A DNA stretch of 64,000 nucleotides from Modestobacter muralis (GCF_010682105.1 NZ_JAAGWH010000012.1:62001-126000), one strand, 5' to 3'; shown: positions 8,547 to 16,942, numbered from the stretch's first letter. The notes: a model not told the origin generated them from the letters alone. Translations and numbers: made by a program.

Positions 8547-8564
8547 GTCGTTCATCCTGGACAG

Positions 8565-9239
8565 GTGACGACCGCCCGTGACCGTGCCCGCGCCGAGCTG
8601 ACCGCGGAGATCGCCGACCTCGCCCGTGCCCAGCTGGCCACCGTCGGGGCGCCCGGGCTGTCGCTGCGCGCCGTGGCCCGCGAGCTGGGGATGGCGTCCT
8701 CGGCGGTCTACCGCTACTTCTCCAGCCGCGACGAGTTGCTCACCCGGCTGATCATCGACGCCTACGACGCGCTCGGGGCGGCCGCCGAGTCCGCCGACGA
8801 CCCCACCGCTCCGCCCGTCGAGCGCTGGGTGGCCGTCTGCCGGGCGGTCCGCCGCTGGGCGCTGGCCCACCCGCACGAGTACGCGCTGCTCTACGGCTCA
8901 CCCGTGCCCGGCTACTCGGCACCGCGGGACACCGTCCCGTCGGCCGTGCGGGTCGGTGCCGTGCTCGGCCGCGTGCTCGGGGACGCCGCCCGGGCCGGCC
9001 TGCTGCCGGACGCCGGACACCGCACGACGGGCGTGGTCGGTCCCGAGGCGGCCGGCCTGCTCGGTGGCGACCACCCGGCCCTGGACGACGCCGTGCGGGC
9101 CCGGGCGCTGCTGGCCTGGAGCTCGCTGTTCGGCGCGGTCAGCTTCGAGGTGTTCGGCCAGTTCACCGGGGCGGTCGTCGACGCCGAACGGTTCTTCGAC
9201 GACGCGATGGCCGCCCTCGCCGGCCTGCTGGGTCTCTGA
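8565..9239 (+). CDS. TetR family transcriptional regulator
   Basis: A 224-residue repressor. The N-terminal helix-turn-helix (about residues 25-55) includes LSLRAVARELGMASSAVYRYFSSRDELL, the usual TetR signature. The C-terminal ligand domain contains HPHEYALLYGSPVPGY, typical of the TetR C-terminal type with a WHG-like domain. GTG at 8565 is used because it gives the standard N-terminus TTARDRARAEL. It is divergent from the epimerase gene with inverted repeats in between, so it likely represses itself and that gene. The inducer is unknown. Confidence 0.9.
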   Translation: MTTARDRARAELTAEIADLARAQLATVGAPGLSLRAVARELGMASSAVYRYFSSRDELLTRLIIDAYDALGAAAESADDPTAPPVERWVAVCRAVRRWALAHPHEYALLYGSPVPGYSAPRDTVPSAVRVGAVLGRVLGDAARAGLLPDAGHRTTGVVGPEAAGLLGGDHPALDDAVRARALLAWSSLFGAVSFEVFGQFTGAVVDAERFFDDAMAALAGLLGL

Positions 9240-9337
9240 GCACCGACCAGGTGTTCGCTGTGGTGGTCCAGGATGCGTCCCGCGGCCTCCGCCCTTACTG
9301 TGCGCGACACATCGATCACATGGCGAGAGGGATGTAC

Positions 9338-10186
9338 ATGCGCAGGTTGACCGCTGTCCTGACCGGGCTGCTGGCCCTGACCACCGCCGGGGTGCTGGCC
9401 CCGAGCACCGCCGGCGCCGTCACCGGCGGCACCGAGGACACCGCGAACAGGTACTCGAACGTCGGGCTGCTGTTCTTCTACGACGCGACGGGCCGCTACC
9501 GCTGCTCCGGGACCCTGATCTCCCCGACCGTGGTGCTCACCGCGGCACACTGCACCACGGGCACGCTGGGGCAGACCATCGTCACCTTCGATGCCGACGT
9601 CGCCAGGACCGCGGACGAGGCGGCCACGACCGTCCCGCGGGCGGACCCGGCCGTCGGCTACACGTCGGCCCCCGAGGGCTGGTACGCCGGCACCGCGTAC
9701 ACCCACCCGGACTACTCGGACTTCACCGACATGGACAACTGGAACGACGTCGGGGTCATCGTGCTCGACGAGCCGGTGGAGGGCATCACCCCGGCGGAGG
9801 TCGCGCCCGTCGGGTACCTCGAGCAGTTCGCCCAGCCGGCGCTCAACGGCACGACGTTCACCGTGGTCGGCTACGGCACCGAGGTGCGCAAGCCGGTGAG
9901 CGGGCCGCGCAAGCCCACGCCGATGAGCTACCCGATCGTCCGGCGCTACACCGACGTGGTGGGGCAGAAGCTGACCCCGCAGATCCTGCAGGTCAACGGC
10001 AACGAGCACGACACCCGCGGCGGCGGTGGCAGCTGCTTCGGTGACTCCGGTGGCCCGACCTTCAAGGACGGGTACGTCGTGACCGTGACCAGTTACGGCT
10101 ACACGGCGAACTGCCGCTACCTGGACGGACTGCAGCGGGTGGACATCGCCGTCGTCCAGGACTGGCTGGAGACGTTCCTCGACTGA
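9338..10186 (+). CDS. Secreted trypsin-like serine protease
   Basis: A 282-residue S1-family protease. A signal peptide (MRRLTAVLTGLLALTTAGVL, cleavage near AGA-VT) is followed by the mature domain starting VTGGTED, a weaker form of the trypsin IVGG start. Catalytic His is in TAAHC, Asp in NDVGVIVLD and Ser in CFGDSGGP. ATG at 9338 is preferred over ATGs at 9320 and 9332 because GAGAGG (9325-9330) lies 7 bases upstream of it. The gene stands alone and ends in a strong 17-base-pair hairpin. Substrate unknown. Confidence 0.9.
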   Translation: MRRLTAVLTGLLALTTAGVLAPSTAGAVTGGTEDTANRYSNVGLLFFYDATGRYRCSGTLISPTVVLTAAHCTTGTLGQTIVTFDADVARTADEAATTVPRADPAVGYTSAPEGWYAGTAYTHPDYSDFTDMDNWNDVGVIVLDEPVEGITPAEVAPVGYLEQFAQPALNGTTFTVVGYGTEVRKPVSGPRKPTPMSYPIVRRYTDVVGQKLTPQILQVNGNEHDTRGGGGSCFGDSGGPTFKDGYVVTVTSYGYTANCRYLDGLQRVDIAVVQDWLETFLD

Positions 10187-10196
10187 CCCGGGACGA

Positions 10197-10234
10197 GACA
10201 GGGCCCGCCTCCCGCGAGGGAGGCGGGCCCTGTC
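10197..10234 (+). terminator. Strong hairpin terminator
   Basis: GACAGGGCCCGCCTCCC (10197-10213) pairs perfectly with 10218-10234 around a GCGA loop, a 17-base-pair stem directly after the protease stop. Confidence 0.85.
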
Positions 10235-10295
10235 GGCCCCCTCGCAGGGCCCCGCCGCGAGCTCGCGGCGCGGCGGGGGGCGAGGGGGTCCTTCC
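10235..10295 (-). repeat. Dispersed terminator-like repeat, copy B
   Basis: Read on the reverse strand it begins GGAAGGACCCCCTCGC directly after the TGA of the DUF1416 gene and ends GCGAGGGGGCC, as copy A at 2313-2372. Most of its 61 bases match copy A, with changes mainly in the loop. It sits between convergent genes, next to a separate hairpin terminator. Confidence 0.75.
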
Positions 10296-10589
10296 TCAGG
10301 CGATCGCCAGCGTCGTCTCGTTCAGGCCGACGTCGGCGGCGATGCTGCGCTCGGCCCGGCCGACCGGCGACAGCGACCGGAGCGTCCAGTCACCGGGAGC
10401 GGCGAAGAACCGGAAGTGACCCTCCGGGCTGGTCACCACCTCCGCGGTGAACTCGTCCGTGGCGTCCAGCAGCCGCACGTAGGCGCCGGCGACCGGCGAC
10501 CCGTCGTGCCAGACCTGCCCCTGGATGACCGTCTGGGTCGTCAGGTCTACGCCGGCGAGACCGCCACCCTGCTCGGGGGCCCCGCACAC
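10296..10589 (-). CDS. DUF1416 protein (SseC-like)
   Basis: A 97-residue protein of the DUF1416 family, known in mycobacteria as SseC and found beside thiosulfate sulfurtransferase. It looks like a small beta-sandwich carrier-type fold (GQVWHDGSPVAGAYVRLLD, SPEGHFRFFAAPGDWTLR). An N-terminal Cys is present in MCGAPEQGGG. GTG at 10589 lies two bases after the cysA2 stop, so the two form an operon. The biochemical role is not established; a sulfur-transfer partner is the usual guess. Its TGA runs into repeat copy B. Confidence 0.85.
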   Translation of the reverse strand: MCGAPEQGGGLAGVDLTTQTVIQGQVWHDGSPVAGAYVRLLDATDEFTAEVVTSPEGHFRFFAAPGDWTLRSLSPVGRAERSIAADVGLNETTLAIA

Positions 10590-10591
10590 GG

Positions 10592-11425
10592 TCAGGCGCC
10601 CTTCGCGATCGGGACGCCGACGAGGGAGCCGTACTCGGTCCAGGAGCCGTCGTAGTTCTTGACGTTCTCGTGGCCGAGGAGCTCGCGCAGCACGAACCAG
10701 GTGTGGCTCGAGCGCTCGCCGATGCGGCAGTAGGCGATGGTGTCCTTGCTGGTGTCGAGGCCCGCGTCGGCGTAGAGCTTCGCGAGCTCGTCGTCGCTCT
10801 TGAAGGTGCCGTCCTCGTTGGCCGCCTTGCTCCAGGGCACGTTCACCGCGGTCGGGATGTGCCCGGCGCGCTGGGCACCCTCCTGCGGCAGGTGCGCGGG
10901 GGCGGTCAGCTTGCCGGCGAACTCGTCGGGCGAGCGCACGTCGACCAGGTTCTTGGTGCCGATGGCGTCGACGACCTCGTCGCGGAAGGCGCGGATGGAG
11001 GCGTCGGGCTCACCGGCGGCGTAGGAGGTGGCCGGGCGCTCGACGACGTCGGCCGACAGCGGGCGGCTGTCGAGCTCCCACTTCTTGCGGCCGCCGTCGA
11101 TGAGCTTGACGTCGCCGTGGCCGTAGACCTTGAAGTACCAGTAGGCGTAGGCGGCGAACCAGTTGTTGTTGCCGCCGTAGAGCACGACGGTGTCGTCGTT
11201 GCTGATGCCCTTGGCCGACAGCAGGGCGCTGAAGCCCTCGCGGCTGACGAAGTCGCGGGACTCGGCGTCCTGGAGGTCGGTCTTCCAGTCCAGCTTGACC
11301 GCGCCCTCGATGTGGCCCTTGTCGTAGGCGCTGGTGTCCTCGTCGACCTCGACGAAGACGATGCCGGGCTGGCCCAGGTGCTCGGTGGCCCAGTCTGCGG
11401 TGACGAGCACGTCGGTACGGCTCAT
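10592..11425 (-). CDS. cysA2: Thiosulfate sulfurtransferase (rhodanese), CysA2-like
   Basis: A 277-residue tandem-rhodanese enzyme that moves sulfane sulfur from thiosulfate to an acceptor. Long stretches equal mycobacterial CysA2, for example VFVEVDEDTSAYD, YGGNNNWFAAYAYWY and NYDGSWTEYGSLVG. The active-site loop is CRIGERSSHT with the catalytic Cys, in the C-terminal domain; the N-terminal domain is the inactive one. ATG at 11425 follows an AAGGAGA ribosome site. It is first in the cysA2-DUF1416 operon and lies 243 bases after a Cys-containing leader peptide, which probably controls it by attenuation. Confidence 0.95.
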   Translation of the reverse strand: MSRTDVLVTADWATEHLGQPGIVFVEVDEDTSAYDKGHIEGAVKLDWKTDLQDAESRDFVSREGFSALLSAKGISNDDTVVLYGGNNNWFAAYAYWYFKVYGHGDVKLIDGGRKKWELDSRPLSADVVERPATSYAAGEPDASIRAFRDEVVDAIGTKNLVDVRSPDEFAGKLTAPAHLPQEGAQRAGHIPTAVNVPWSKAANEDGTFKSDDELAKLYADAGLDTSKDTIAYCRIGERSSHTWFVLRELLGHENVKNYDGSWTEYGSLVGVPIAKGA

Positions 11426-11668
11426 GGGGTGGCTCTCCTTCGGTGGTTGCTCGGACGGGTGCGGGCGTCGCGCGCCCGCCGGACGAGGAGGTGGAGCTCG
11501 CAGCCCCGGCGGGAGCCGGGGACTGCGTCGGGCTGTGCTGCGACCGGTGGGGCACCGGTCACGAGCGCGCCGGGCCGTGGACCACGGACGCCGGCTGCGT
11601 CAGGTGGGGACATCGGGGAGGGCCTCCGGACGGCGGACAGGGCGCGTCTGGGCGGGTGGGGTCCGCCC
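11426..11668 (-). promoter_or_regulatory. Probable attenuator region between leader peptide and cysA2
   Basis: This 243-base untranslated stretch separates the Cys leader ORF from cysA2. It is rich in GC inverted repeats, for example GCGGGCG/CGCCCGC around 11461-11480, so alternative stem-loops are possible. No further gene is supported. Its exact fold cannot be decided by eye. Confidence 0.4.
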
Positions 11669-11743
11669 TCAGGGAGCCGGACACAGGCTGCTGCCGACGC
11701 GGCACAGGTCGACTGTGCGGCGCGAGGTCAGCAGGGGGCCCAC
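11669..11743 (-). CDS. Cysteine-codon leader peptide (24 residues)
   Basis: GTG at 11743 opens a 24-residue peptide containing SRRTVDLCRVGSSLC and ending in PAP. The R-R-x-V-D-L-C-R-V pattern with two Cys near the end matches the short leader peptides found upstream of sulfur genes in actinobacteria. A TACCCT -10 element ends 6 bases before the GTG, so the mRNA is probably leaderless. Ribosome stalling at Cys codons when cysteine is scarce would let the downstream cysA2-DUF1416 genes be expressed. The peptide is seen directly; the mechanism is inferred from family knowledge. Confidence 0.75.
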   Translation of the reverse strand: MGPLLTSRRTVDLCRVGSSLCPAP

Positions 11744-11749
11744 GGCGCG

Positions 11750-11755
11750 AGGGTA
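11750..11755 (-). promoter_or_regulatory. -10 element of leaderless leader-peptide transcript
   Basis: TACCCT on the reverse strand ends 6 bases before the GTG of the leader peptide, placing the transcription start at or beside the start codon. No clear -35 is visible, which is common in actinobacteria. Confidence 0.5.
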
Positions 11756-11760
11756 GCGGA

Positions 11761-12129
11761 TCACGCCCGCGCGCCGGTGTGGGCGTCCACCAGGGCGGTG
11801 AGCTCCGCGGCGCGGGGCGCGCCACTGCTGCGCCCGAGCACCGCGCCGCTGCGGTCGAGGTAGAACAGGGTCGGGGTGACCCGGACGTCCAGGGCGCGCA
11901 CCTCGTCGAGGTGGCTCTCGGCGTCCACGTGCAGACAGGACAGCCCCGGGCGGGAGGTCTGCAGCTGCTGCAGGCGGGCGCGGGTGGCCCGGCAGGGGCC
12001 GCAGAAGGCGGTGGAGAACTGGACGACGGTCAGGTCGGCGTCCTGCGGACGCGCCCCGAGCGCCGCCAGCACGGCGAGCTCTGCTCCGGCGGGCACGGCA
12101 GCAGGAACGCCCCCGGCCGCCGACGGCAT
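11761..12129 (-). CDS. Thioredoxin-family protein (ThiX-like)
   Basis: A 122-residue thioredoxin-fold protein with the redox motif FCGPC inside VVQFSTAFCGPCRATRARL and the family cis-proline segment RVTPTLFYLDRSG. No signal peptide, so cytoplasmic. In mycobacteria a thioredoxin-like gene sits at the same place, between the DUF2993 gene and cysA2-sseC, so the position is conserved. ATG at 12129 begins MPSAAGGVPAAVP. Separated from the upstream gene by a 15-base tandem repeat. It may serve the sulfurtransferase, but that is inference. Confidence 0.85.
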   Translation of the reverse strand: MPSAAGGVPAAVPAGAELAVLAALGARPQDADLTVVQFSTAFCGPCRATRARLQQLQTSRPGLSCLHVDAESHLDEVRALDVRVTPTLFYLDRSGAVLGRSSGAPRAAELTALVDAHTGARA

Positions 12130-12137
12130 TCCCGACC

Positions 12138-12212
12138 GTGGGCACCCAGCCGGTGAGCACCCAGCCGGTGGGCACCCAGCTGCTGGGCACTCAGCCGGTG
12201 AGCACCGTGTCG
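12138..12212 (-). repeat. 15-base tandem repeat, five units
   Basis: Five units of 15 bases (plus-strand consensus GTGGGCACCCAGCCG) run from 12138 to 12212. The last unit and a half encode the C-terminus of the DUF2993 protein (VLTG and stop); the others lie after its stop. The tract looks like expansion of the gene's final codons into the intergenic space. Confidence 0.75.
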
Positions 12213-12901
12213 GTGGCCTCGACCCGGACGTCGATGCCGTCGGCCGCCGGCACCGCGCTGGTCAGCTGCAGGCCGAAGGGCAGCGCGGGCACCGCGTAGC
12301 GCAGGTCGAGCAGTTCCGCGGCCTGGTCGAGCACCGCGTCGGGCACGTCCAGGGCGCCGGCCGAGGCGTCGCCCACGTCGACGACGACGTCGCCGTCCTC
12401 CAGGCGGACCGTGCCGGTGGCGGTGACCGGCAGCAGGACGCCGAGCACCTCGACCTGCCGGGTGATGCGGATGCCCTCACCCTCCTGGGCCAGCGTGGTG
12501 TCGCCGCCCAACTGCTGGGCCAGCAGTGCGTAGGAGAGGGTGGCGGTGCCCTCGACCCGGTCGACCGGGATCTCCTGCACCGAGCCGGACACGACGTCGG
12601 ACAGCGGGACGTGCACCCCGCGCAGCGAGACGTCGGCGTTCGTCCCGGCCGGCTGGCCGAGCTCCTCGGCGGTGAGCCGCAGCCGGACGTCGTCGTACTC
12701 ACCGCCCAGCGCCTGGGTGAGGAACGGGAAGCCGGCGATCTCCACCTCGGGCGGCGAGGTGAGCCCGCCGCGCTGCGCGACCTGCGCGGCGACCCGGTCC
12801 TCGGCGATGCCGACCCCGACCCGGTCGACGACGACGAGCAGGCCCCCCACGAGCAGCAGCAGGAACACGAGGGCGCCCAGACACCCGACCCGGCGGCTCA
12901 C
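12191..12901 (-). CDS. DUF2993 (LmeA-like) envelope protein
   Basis: A 236-residue protein: an N-terminal membrane anchor or signal ([21 protein letters not shown]) followed by a DUF2993 domain. In mycobacteria the orthologous position holds LmeA, a lipid-binding envelope protein needed for lipomannan elongation. The domain start is typical: [34 protein letters not shown] is spread over residues 34-67. GTG at 12901 overlaps the TGA of the upstream membrane-protein gene (GTGA). The role here in glycolipid assembly is inferred from synteny. Confidence 0.82.
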   Translation of the reverse strand: MSRRVGCLGALVFLLLLVGGLLVVVDRVGVGIAEDRVAAQVAQRGGLTSPPEVEIAGFPFLTQALGGEYDDVRLRLTAEELGQPAGTNADVSLRGVHVPLSDVVSGSVQEIPVDRVEGTATLSYALLAQQLGGDTTLAQEGEGIRITRQVEVLGVLLPVTATGTVRLEDGDVVVDVGDASAGALDVPDAVLDQAAELLDLRYAVPALPFGLQLTSAVPAADGIDVRVEATDTVLTG

Positions 12902-13728
12902 CCCGTGCCGTACAGGGCGAGGGCGTAGGCGACCGGCGCCGCCGCGGCCAGCGGCAGCACCGCCTGCACCACCGGCAGCGACCAGCTGGGGACGCCGCGC
13001 TCGGCCACGACGTAGGACGCCCCGACCGCCATCAGCGCGGCGGCCCCGCCGAGCGAGGCGCCCAGGACCACCGCCGACAGCGCGTCGGCCAGCGCACCGC
13101 CGTCCCGGCGCAGCAGCGCGACCACGACCGCCGCCAGGACGGAGACGACCAGGCCGAGCAGGCCGCGCGGGACGCCGTCGGCGATCTGTGGGCGGGGCAG
13201 GACGAGGTCGACGAGGTGGCCGGCCAGCACCGCACCGCCGACCGCGAGCACCGCGGTCTGCGCGGTCTGCGCGGTCTGCGCGCCGTCGTGGACCCGGGCG
13301 ACGGCCAGCAGCACCGCGAGGGAGCTGACACAGCACAGCAGCAGCAGGACCCCGGCCAGCGAGGCCACCAGGTAGCGGCGCGGCGAGGGGCGGGTCATCT
13401 GGTGGACGACGGCGAGCAGGAAGCCCAGCCCCAGGACCGCCAGCAGCCGGTCCAGCTCCGGGCGCTCGGGCAGCACCATCGCCAGGTCCGCGCCCACCGC
13501 GGCCAGGGCACCCAGCGCGAGAGAGCCGGTGGACCCGCGGATGCCGGTGGCCACCACCCAGGCGGCGACCAGGGCCAGCTGCAGCACGAGCACGGCGGCG
13601 AAGCGGCCGGCGTCGTCGAGGGCGAGGGGCAGCAGCGCGAGGAGCGCGGTCGCCACGACCACGGCCCCGGCCGCGGGCAGGTGGTGGACGCGCGGGGACA
13701 GCCCCACGTCCGCCCCGGTCGCCGTCAC
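12898..13728 (-). CDS. Multi-pass membrane protein, function unknown
   Basis: A 276-residue integral membrane protein with about eight hydrophobic helices, such as [37 protein letters not shown] and [18 protein letters not shown] three-fold 9-base repeat at 13252-13278 encodes repeated Gln-Thr-Ala in a loop. GTG at 13728 gives [12 protein letters not shown]. It overlaps the DUF2993 gene, so the two probably act together in the envelope. No named family is recognised. It is divergent from glnR. Confidence 0.7.
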   Translation of the reverse strand: MTATGADVGLSPRVHHLPAAGAVVVATALLALLPLALDDAGRFAAVLVLQLALVAAWVVATGIRGSTGSLALGALAAVGADLAMVLPERPELDRLLAVLGLGFLLAVVHQMTRPSPRRYLVASLAGVLLLLCCVSSLAVLLAVARVHDGAQTAQTAQTAVLAVGGAVLAGHLVDLVLPRPQIADGVPRGLLGLVVSVLAAVVVALLRRDGGALADALSAVVLGASLGGAAALMAVGASYVVAERGVPSWSLPVVQAVLPLAAAAPVAYALALYGTG

Positions 13729-13875
13729 CCCGAGATCGTCCCAGAGACCGGCGCCGGAGCCGTGCGGACCCGCCCGACCGGTGAGGGTCCTGATCTGCCC
13801 GCCCGTCCGCTATCCTGCCCTCTCACCTCGACAGCGCGGTCGACGGCCTGGGACCACGCCCCAGTGAGGAGAGAC

Positions 13876-14616
13876 ATGCGACTCGTGCTCATGACCTCGG
13901 CCCGACAGGCCACCACGGAGGTCCTCCCCGCGCTCGGGCTGCTGGCCCACCAGGTGCGCATCGTCGCCCCGGAGCTGTCCAGCCTGCTCGACGGTGACGC
14001 CGGGGACGTCGTCCTCGTCGACGCCCGGCACGACCTGGTATCCGCCCGCACGCTGTGCTCCCTGCTGAACTCGACGGGGGTGGCCGCCTCGCTGGTCGCC
14101 GTCCTCTCCGAGGGCGGCCTGGTCGCGCTGTCGGCCGACTGGGGCGTCGACGACGTGGTGCTCGACACCGCTGGCCCTGCAGAGGTCGACGCCCGGCTCA
14201 AGTGGGCCACCGCCCGCCGGCTGGCCGCGGCTGCACCGGCCGACGGCGGCGAGGGCGGCGTCACGCGGGCCGGCGAGCTGGTCATCGACGAGCACAGCTA
14301 CGCGGCCAAGCTCCGCGGCCGCCCGCTCGACCTCACCTACAAGGAGTTCGAGCTCCTCAAGTACCTGGCGCAGCACCCCGGCCGCGTCTTCTCCCGCGCC
14401 CAGCTGCTGCAGGAGATCTGGGGGTACGACTACTTCGGTGGCACCCGCACCGTCGACGTCCACGTCCGCCGGCTGCGGGCCAAGCTGGGCACCGAGCACG
14501 AGGCGCTGATCGGCACCGTCCGCAACGTCGGCTACAAGCTCGACCAGCAGGTGGCCGACGCCACGGCCGCGGCCACGGCCGCGGCCGACGTCGCCACGAC
14601 CGACACCCTCGGCTGA
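13876..14616 (+). CDS. glnR: Nitrogen regulator GlnR (orphan OmpR-type)
   Basis: A 246-residue orphan response regulator that controls nitrogen assimilation genes such as glnA, amtB and nirB in actinobacteria. The N-terminal receiver-like domain (about 1-115) begins [23 protein letters not shown], a GlnR hallmark. The winged-helix DNA-binding domain (about 130-225) includes [21 protein letters not shown] and a [16 protein letters not shown] recognition region. No kinase gene is adjacent, as usual for GlnR. ATG at 13876 follows GAGGAGAG. It is followed within a few bases by mshD, as in mycobacteria. Confidence 0.92.
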   Translation: MRLVLMTSARQATTEVLPALGLLAHQVRIVAPELSSLLDGDAGDVVLVDARHDLVSARTLCSLLNSTGVAASLVAVLSEGGLVALSADWGVDDVVLDTAGPAEVDARLKWATARRLAAAAPADGGEGGVTRAGELVIDEHSYAAKLRGRPLDLTYKEFELLKYLAQHPGRVFSRAQLLQEIWGYDYFGGTRTVDVHVRRLRAKLGTEHEALIGTVRNVGYKLDQQVADATAAATAAADVATTDTLG

Positions 14617-14627
14617 GCGCCGGTCCG

Positions 14628-15581
14628 CTGAGCGCCGAACCGCCCGCCCACCTCGTCGAGGTCACCGACCGACTGTCCGCCGCGGTCGTGGCCGAGGTCG
14701 GGGCGCTGCTGGCCACCGCGCTGGCCGCCGACGGCGTCCGGCCGGTCTCCGAGGAGTCCGAGCTGCGGCTGGCCCACGGCGGCCCGGCCGGCGGTGGCGA
14801 CCTGACCGCCCGGGACGCCGCGGGCAGCCTCGTCGGCTACGCGCGGCTGGAGCGGCCCGCCGGCGACCCGGAGGCCGAGGCCGAGCTCGTCGTCGCACCG
14901 GCCGCGCGCCGCCGCGGCGTCGGGGCGGCGCTGCTCGGCCGGCTCGAGGAGCTCGCCGGCGAGCGCCCGCTGCGGGTCTGGGCGCACGGCGAGCTGCCCG
15001 GCTCGGCGGAGCTGGCCCGCGGCCGCGGGTACGAGCGCGCCCGGGTGCTGCTGCAGATGCGCCGTCCCCTCGACGGCGTCGACCCCGACCCGCACCCGCG
15101 CCTGCCGGTCGGCGTCACCGTGTCGACCTTCCGCCCGGGCACCGACGAGGACGCCTGGCTGCGGGTCAACGCCCGCGCCTTCGCCCACCACCCCGAGCAG
15201 GGCTCCTGGACCGCCCGCGACCTCGCGCTGCGCGAGGCGGAGGACTGGTTCGACCCGGCCGGCTTCTTCCTCGCCTGGCGCGAGGAGACGACCGGGCCCC
15301 GACTGCTGGGCTCGCACTGGACCAAGGTCCACCCCGCCGGCGAGGTCGGCGACGCGCCGGTCGGCGAGGTCTACGTGCTCGGCATCGACCCCGACGCGCA
15401 GGGCACCGGGCTGGGGCGCACCCTGACCGACCTGGGCCTGGCGCACCTGCGGGCCCGCGGGCTGTCGCACGTGCTGCTGTACGTCGAGGAGGACAACAAC
15501 GCGGCCGTCGCGCTCTACCGTCGCAGTGGCTTCACGCGACACATGGTCGACGTCTCGTGGCAGCGGCCCACCTCTCGCTGA
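14628..15581 (+). CDS. mshD: Mycothiol synthase MshD
   Basis: Acetyltransferase that completes mycothiol synthesis by acetylating Cys-GlcN-Ins with acetyl-CoA. Two GNAT domains are visible, with acetyl-CoA loops RRRGVGAALL (N-terminal) and GTGLGRTLTDLGL (C-terminal, the active one), and the family segments AFAHHPEQGSWT and SHWTKVHP. The start is uncertain. Homology extends upstream of the first ordinary start codon (GTG at 14688), and the only start-like codon at the right place is CTG at 14628, giving xSAEPPAHLVEV 11 bases after the glnR stop. I chose CTG; GTG at 14688 is the alternative and would trim the first helix. Confidence 0.88.
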   Translation: MSAEPPAHLVEVTDRLSAAVVAEVGALLATALAADGVRPVSEESELRLAHGGPAGGGDLTARDAAGSLVGYARLERPAGDPEAEAELVVAPAARRRGVGAALLGRLEELAGERPLRVWAHGELPGSAELARGRGYERARVLLQMRRPLDGVDPDPHPRLPVGVTVSTFRPGTDEDAWLRVNARAFAHHPEQGSWTARDLALREAEDWFDPAGFFLAWREETTGPRLLGSHWTKVHPAGEVGDAPVGEVYVLGIDPDAQGTGLGRTLTDLGLAHLRARGLSHVLLYVEEDNNAAVALYRRSGFTRHMVDVSWQRPTSR

Positions 15582-15675
15582 GGGTGCAGTTCCGGTTCCC
15601 CACGGTCTCGCCACGCGGTGGTTCACCCGGTGGACGTACAGCGTGTGCCGAGTCGTGGCCGACGTCTCAACCGGC

Positions 15676-15697
15676 GTTCACGCCTCGTTCACCGAGG
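15676..15697 (+). promoter_or_regulatory. PHO box (PhoP-type binding site) for pstS
   Basis: Two 11-base direct repeats, GTTCACGCCTC (15676-15686) and GTTCACCGAGG (15687-15697), match the actinobacterial PHO box. A further GTTCACCCGGT unit lies at 15621-15631. A TAGCGT -10 candidate is at 15725-15730, 66 bases before the pstS start. This predicts induction under phosphate starvation. Confidence 0.85.
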
Positions 15698-15795
15698 CAG
15701 CCGGATCCGTCCACCTGGGCTGCTTAGCGTCTTGCCACGTCACGCAGACCGCCCGGCTACGACGTCCGGGCACCCTTCAGTTGAAAGGCACTGAG

Positions 15796-16929
15796 TTGAA
15801 GCTCAGCACCACGACGCGCGCAGCAGCGGTCTCCTCCGCTCTCGCCGCCACCCTCGCTCTGGCCGCCTGTGGCGCTTCCAACGAGGAGGGCTCCGGCAGC
15901 GCCGGTGCGGCCACCTCCGGCGGCAGCGCGTCGAGCGCCGCCCCTGAGCTGAGCGGTGCTCTCGCCGGCGCCGGGTCCAGCGCGCAGCAGTCCGCCATGG
16001 AGGCGTGGCAGGCCGGTTTCGAGGGTGAGAACCCCGACGTGCAGTTCAGCTACGACCCCAGCGGTTCCGGCAACGGCCGCAAGGCCTTCCTCAGCGGCGC
16101 TGCCGACTTCGCCGGCTCCGACGCCGCGCTGAAGGACGAGGAGCTGGCCCAAGTCGCCGACCGGTGCGCGACCGCCGACGTGTTCGAGCTGCCGAACTAC
16201 ATCTCGCCGATCGCCATCGCCTTCAACCTCGAGGGCGTCGACACCCTCAACCTGAAGCCGGCCACCGTCGCCGACATCTTCAGCGGCAAGGTCACTACCT
16301 GGAACGACCCGGCCATCGCCGCCGACAACGCCGGTGTCACCCTGCCGGCCACCCCGATCGTCCCCGTGCACCGCGCCGACGACTCGGGCACCACGGAGAA
16401 CTTCACCGCGTACCTGAACGAGGCCGCCCCCGACGCGTGGACGGCCGAGCCGGACGGTGTCTGGCCGCTCGAGGGCGGCGAGAACGCCAACGGCACCTCC
16501 GGCGTCATCGACGTCGTCACCAGCACCGCCGGCGCGATCACCTACGCCGACGCCAGCCGGGCCTCCGACCTGGGCGTCGTCAGCGTCGCCGTAGGCAGCG
16601 ACTTCGTCGCCCCGTCGGCCGAGGCCGCCGCCGCCGTGGTCGAGAACTCCCCCGTGGTCGAGGGCCGCGGCGAGTACGACTTCGCCATCGACCTCGACCG
16701 CGCCACCGAGGGCACCGGCGAGTACCCGGTCGTCCTCATCAGCTACCACGTCGGCTGCGTGCAGTACGACGACGCCGCCAAGGCCGCGGCCGTCAAGGGC
16801 TTCATGCAGTACGTGATCAGCGAGGACGGCCAGGCCGCGTCCTCCGAGAACGCCGGTAGCGCCCAGATCTCTGACACCCTGCGCACGCAGGCCCAGACGG
16901 CCGTCGACGCCATCACCGCCGCCGGCTGA
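15796..16929 (+). CDS. pstS: Phosphate ABC transporter substrate-binding lipoprotein PstS
   Basis: A 377-residue lipoprotein that captures phosphate outside the membrane for the PstCAB transporter. The TTG start at 15796 follows GAAAGG by 7 bases and gives signal peptide plus lipobox ALAACGAS, the Cys being lipidated. Phosphate-contact segments are visible: GAGSSAQQSAMEAWQ, YDPSGSGNGRKAF, GSDAALKD and HRADDSGTTENF. A Ser/Gly-rich linker follows the lipobox. First gene of the pst operon behind a PHO box; a perfect 18-base-pair hairpin separates it from pstC, probably to keep binding-protein mRNA in excess. Confidence 0.95.
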   Translation: MKLSTTTRAAAVSSALAATLALAACGASNEEGSGSAGAATSGGSASSAAPELSGALAGAGSSAQQSAMEAWQAGFEGENPDVQFSYDPSGSGNGRKAFLSGAADFAGSDAALKDEELAQVADRCATADVFELPNYISPIAIAFNLEGVDTLNLKPATVADIFSGKVTTWNDPAIAADNAGVTLPATPIVPVHRADDSGTTENFTAYLNEAAPDAWTAEPDGVWPLEGGENANGTSGVIDVVTSTAGAITYADASRASDLGVVSVAVGSDFVAPSAEAAAAVVENSPVVEGRGEYDFAIDLDRATEGTGEYPVVLISYHVGCVQYDDAAKAAAVKGFMQYVISEDGQAASSENAGSAQISDTLRTQAQTAVDAITAAG

Positions 16930-16942
16930 CACCGGCACACCG

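Noticed and set aside
13252-13278. Three 9-base repeats as a possible minisatellite or CRISPR-like array
   Set aside because: They are in-frame codons for Gln-Thr-Ala in a membrane protein loop, with no spacers. No CRISPR array was seen anywhere in the window.
12191-13336. Longer DUF2993 frame starting at 13336
   Set aside because: The upstream 145 codons are Arg-rich and overlap the membrane-protein gene in another frame; the GTG at 12901 with GTGA overlap and signal helix is the natural start.
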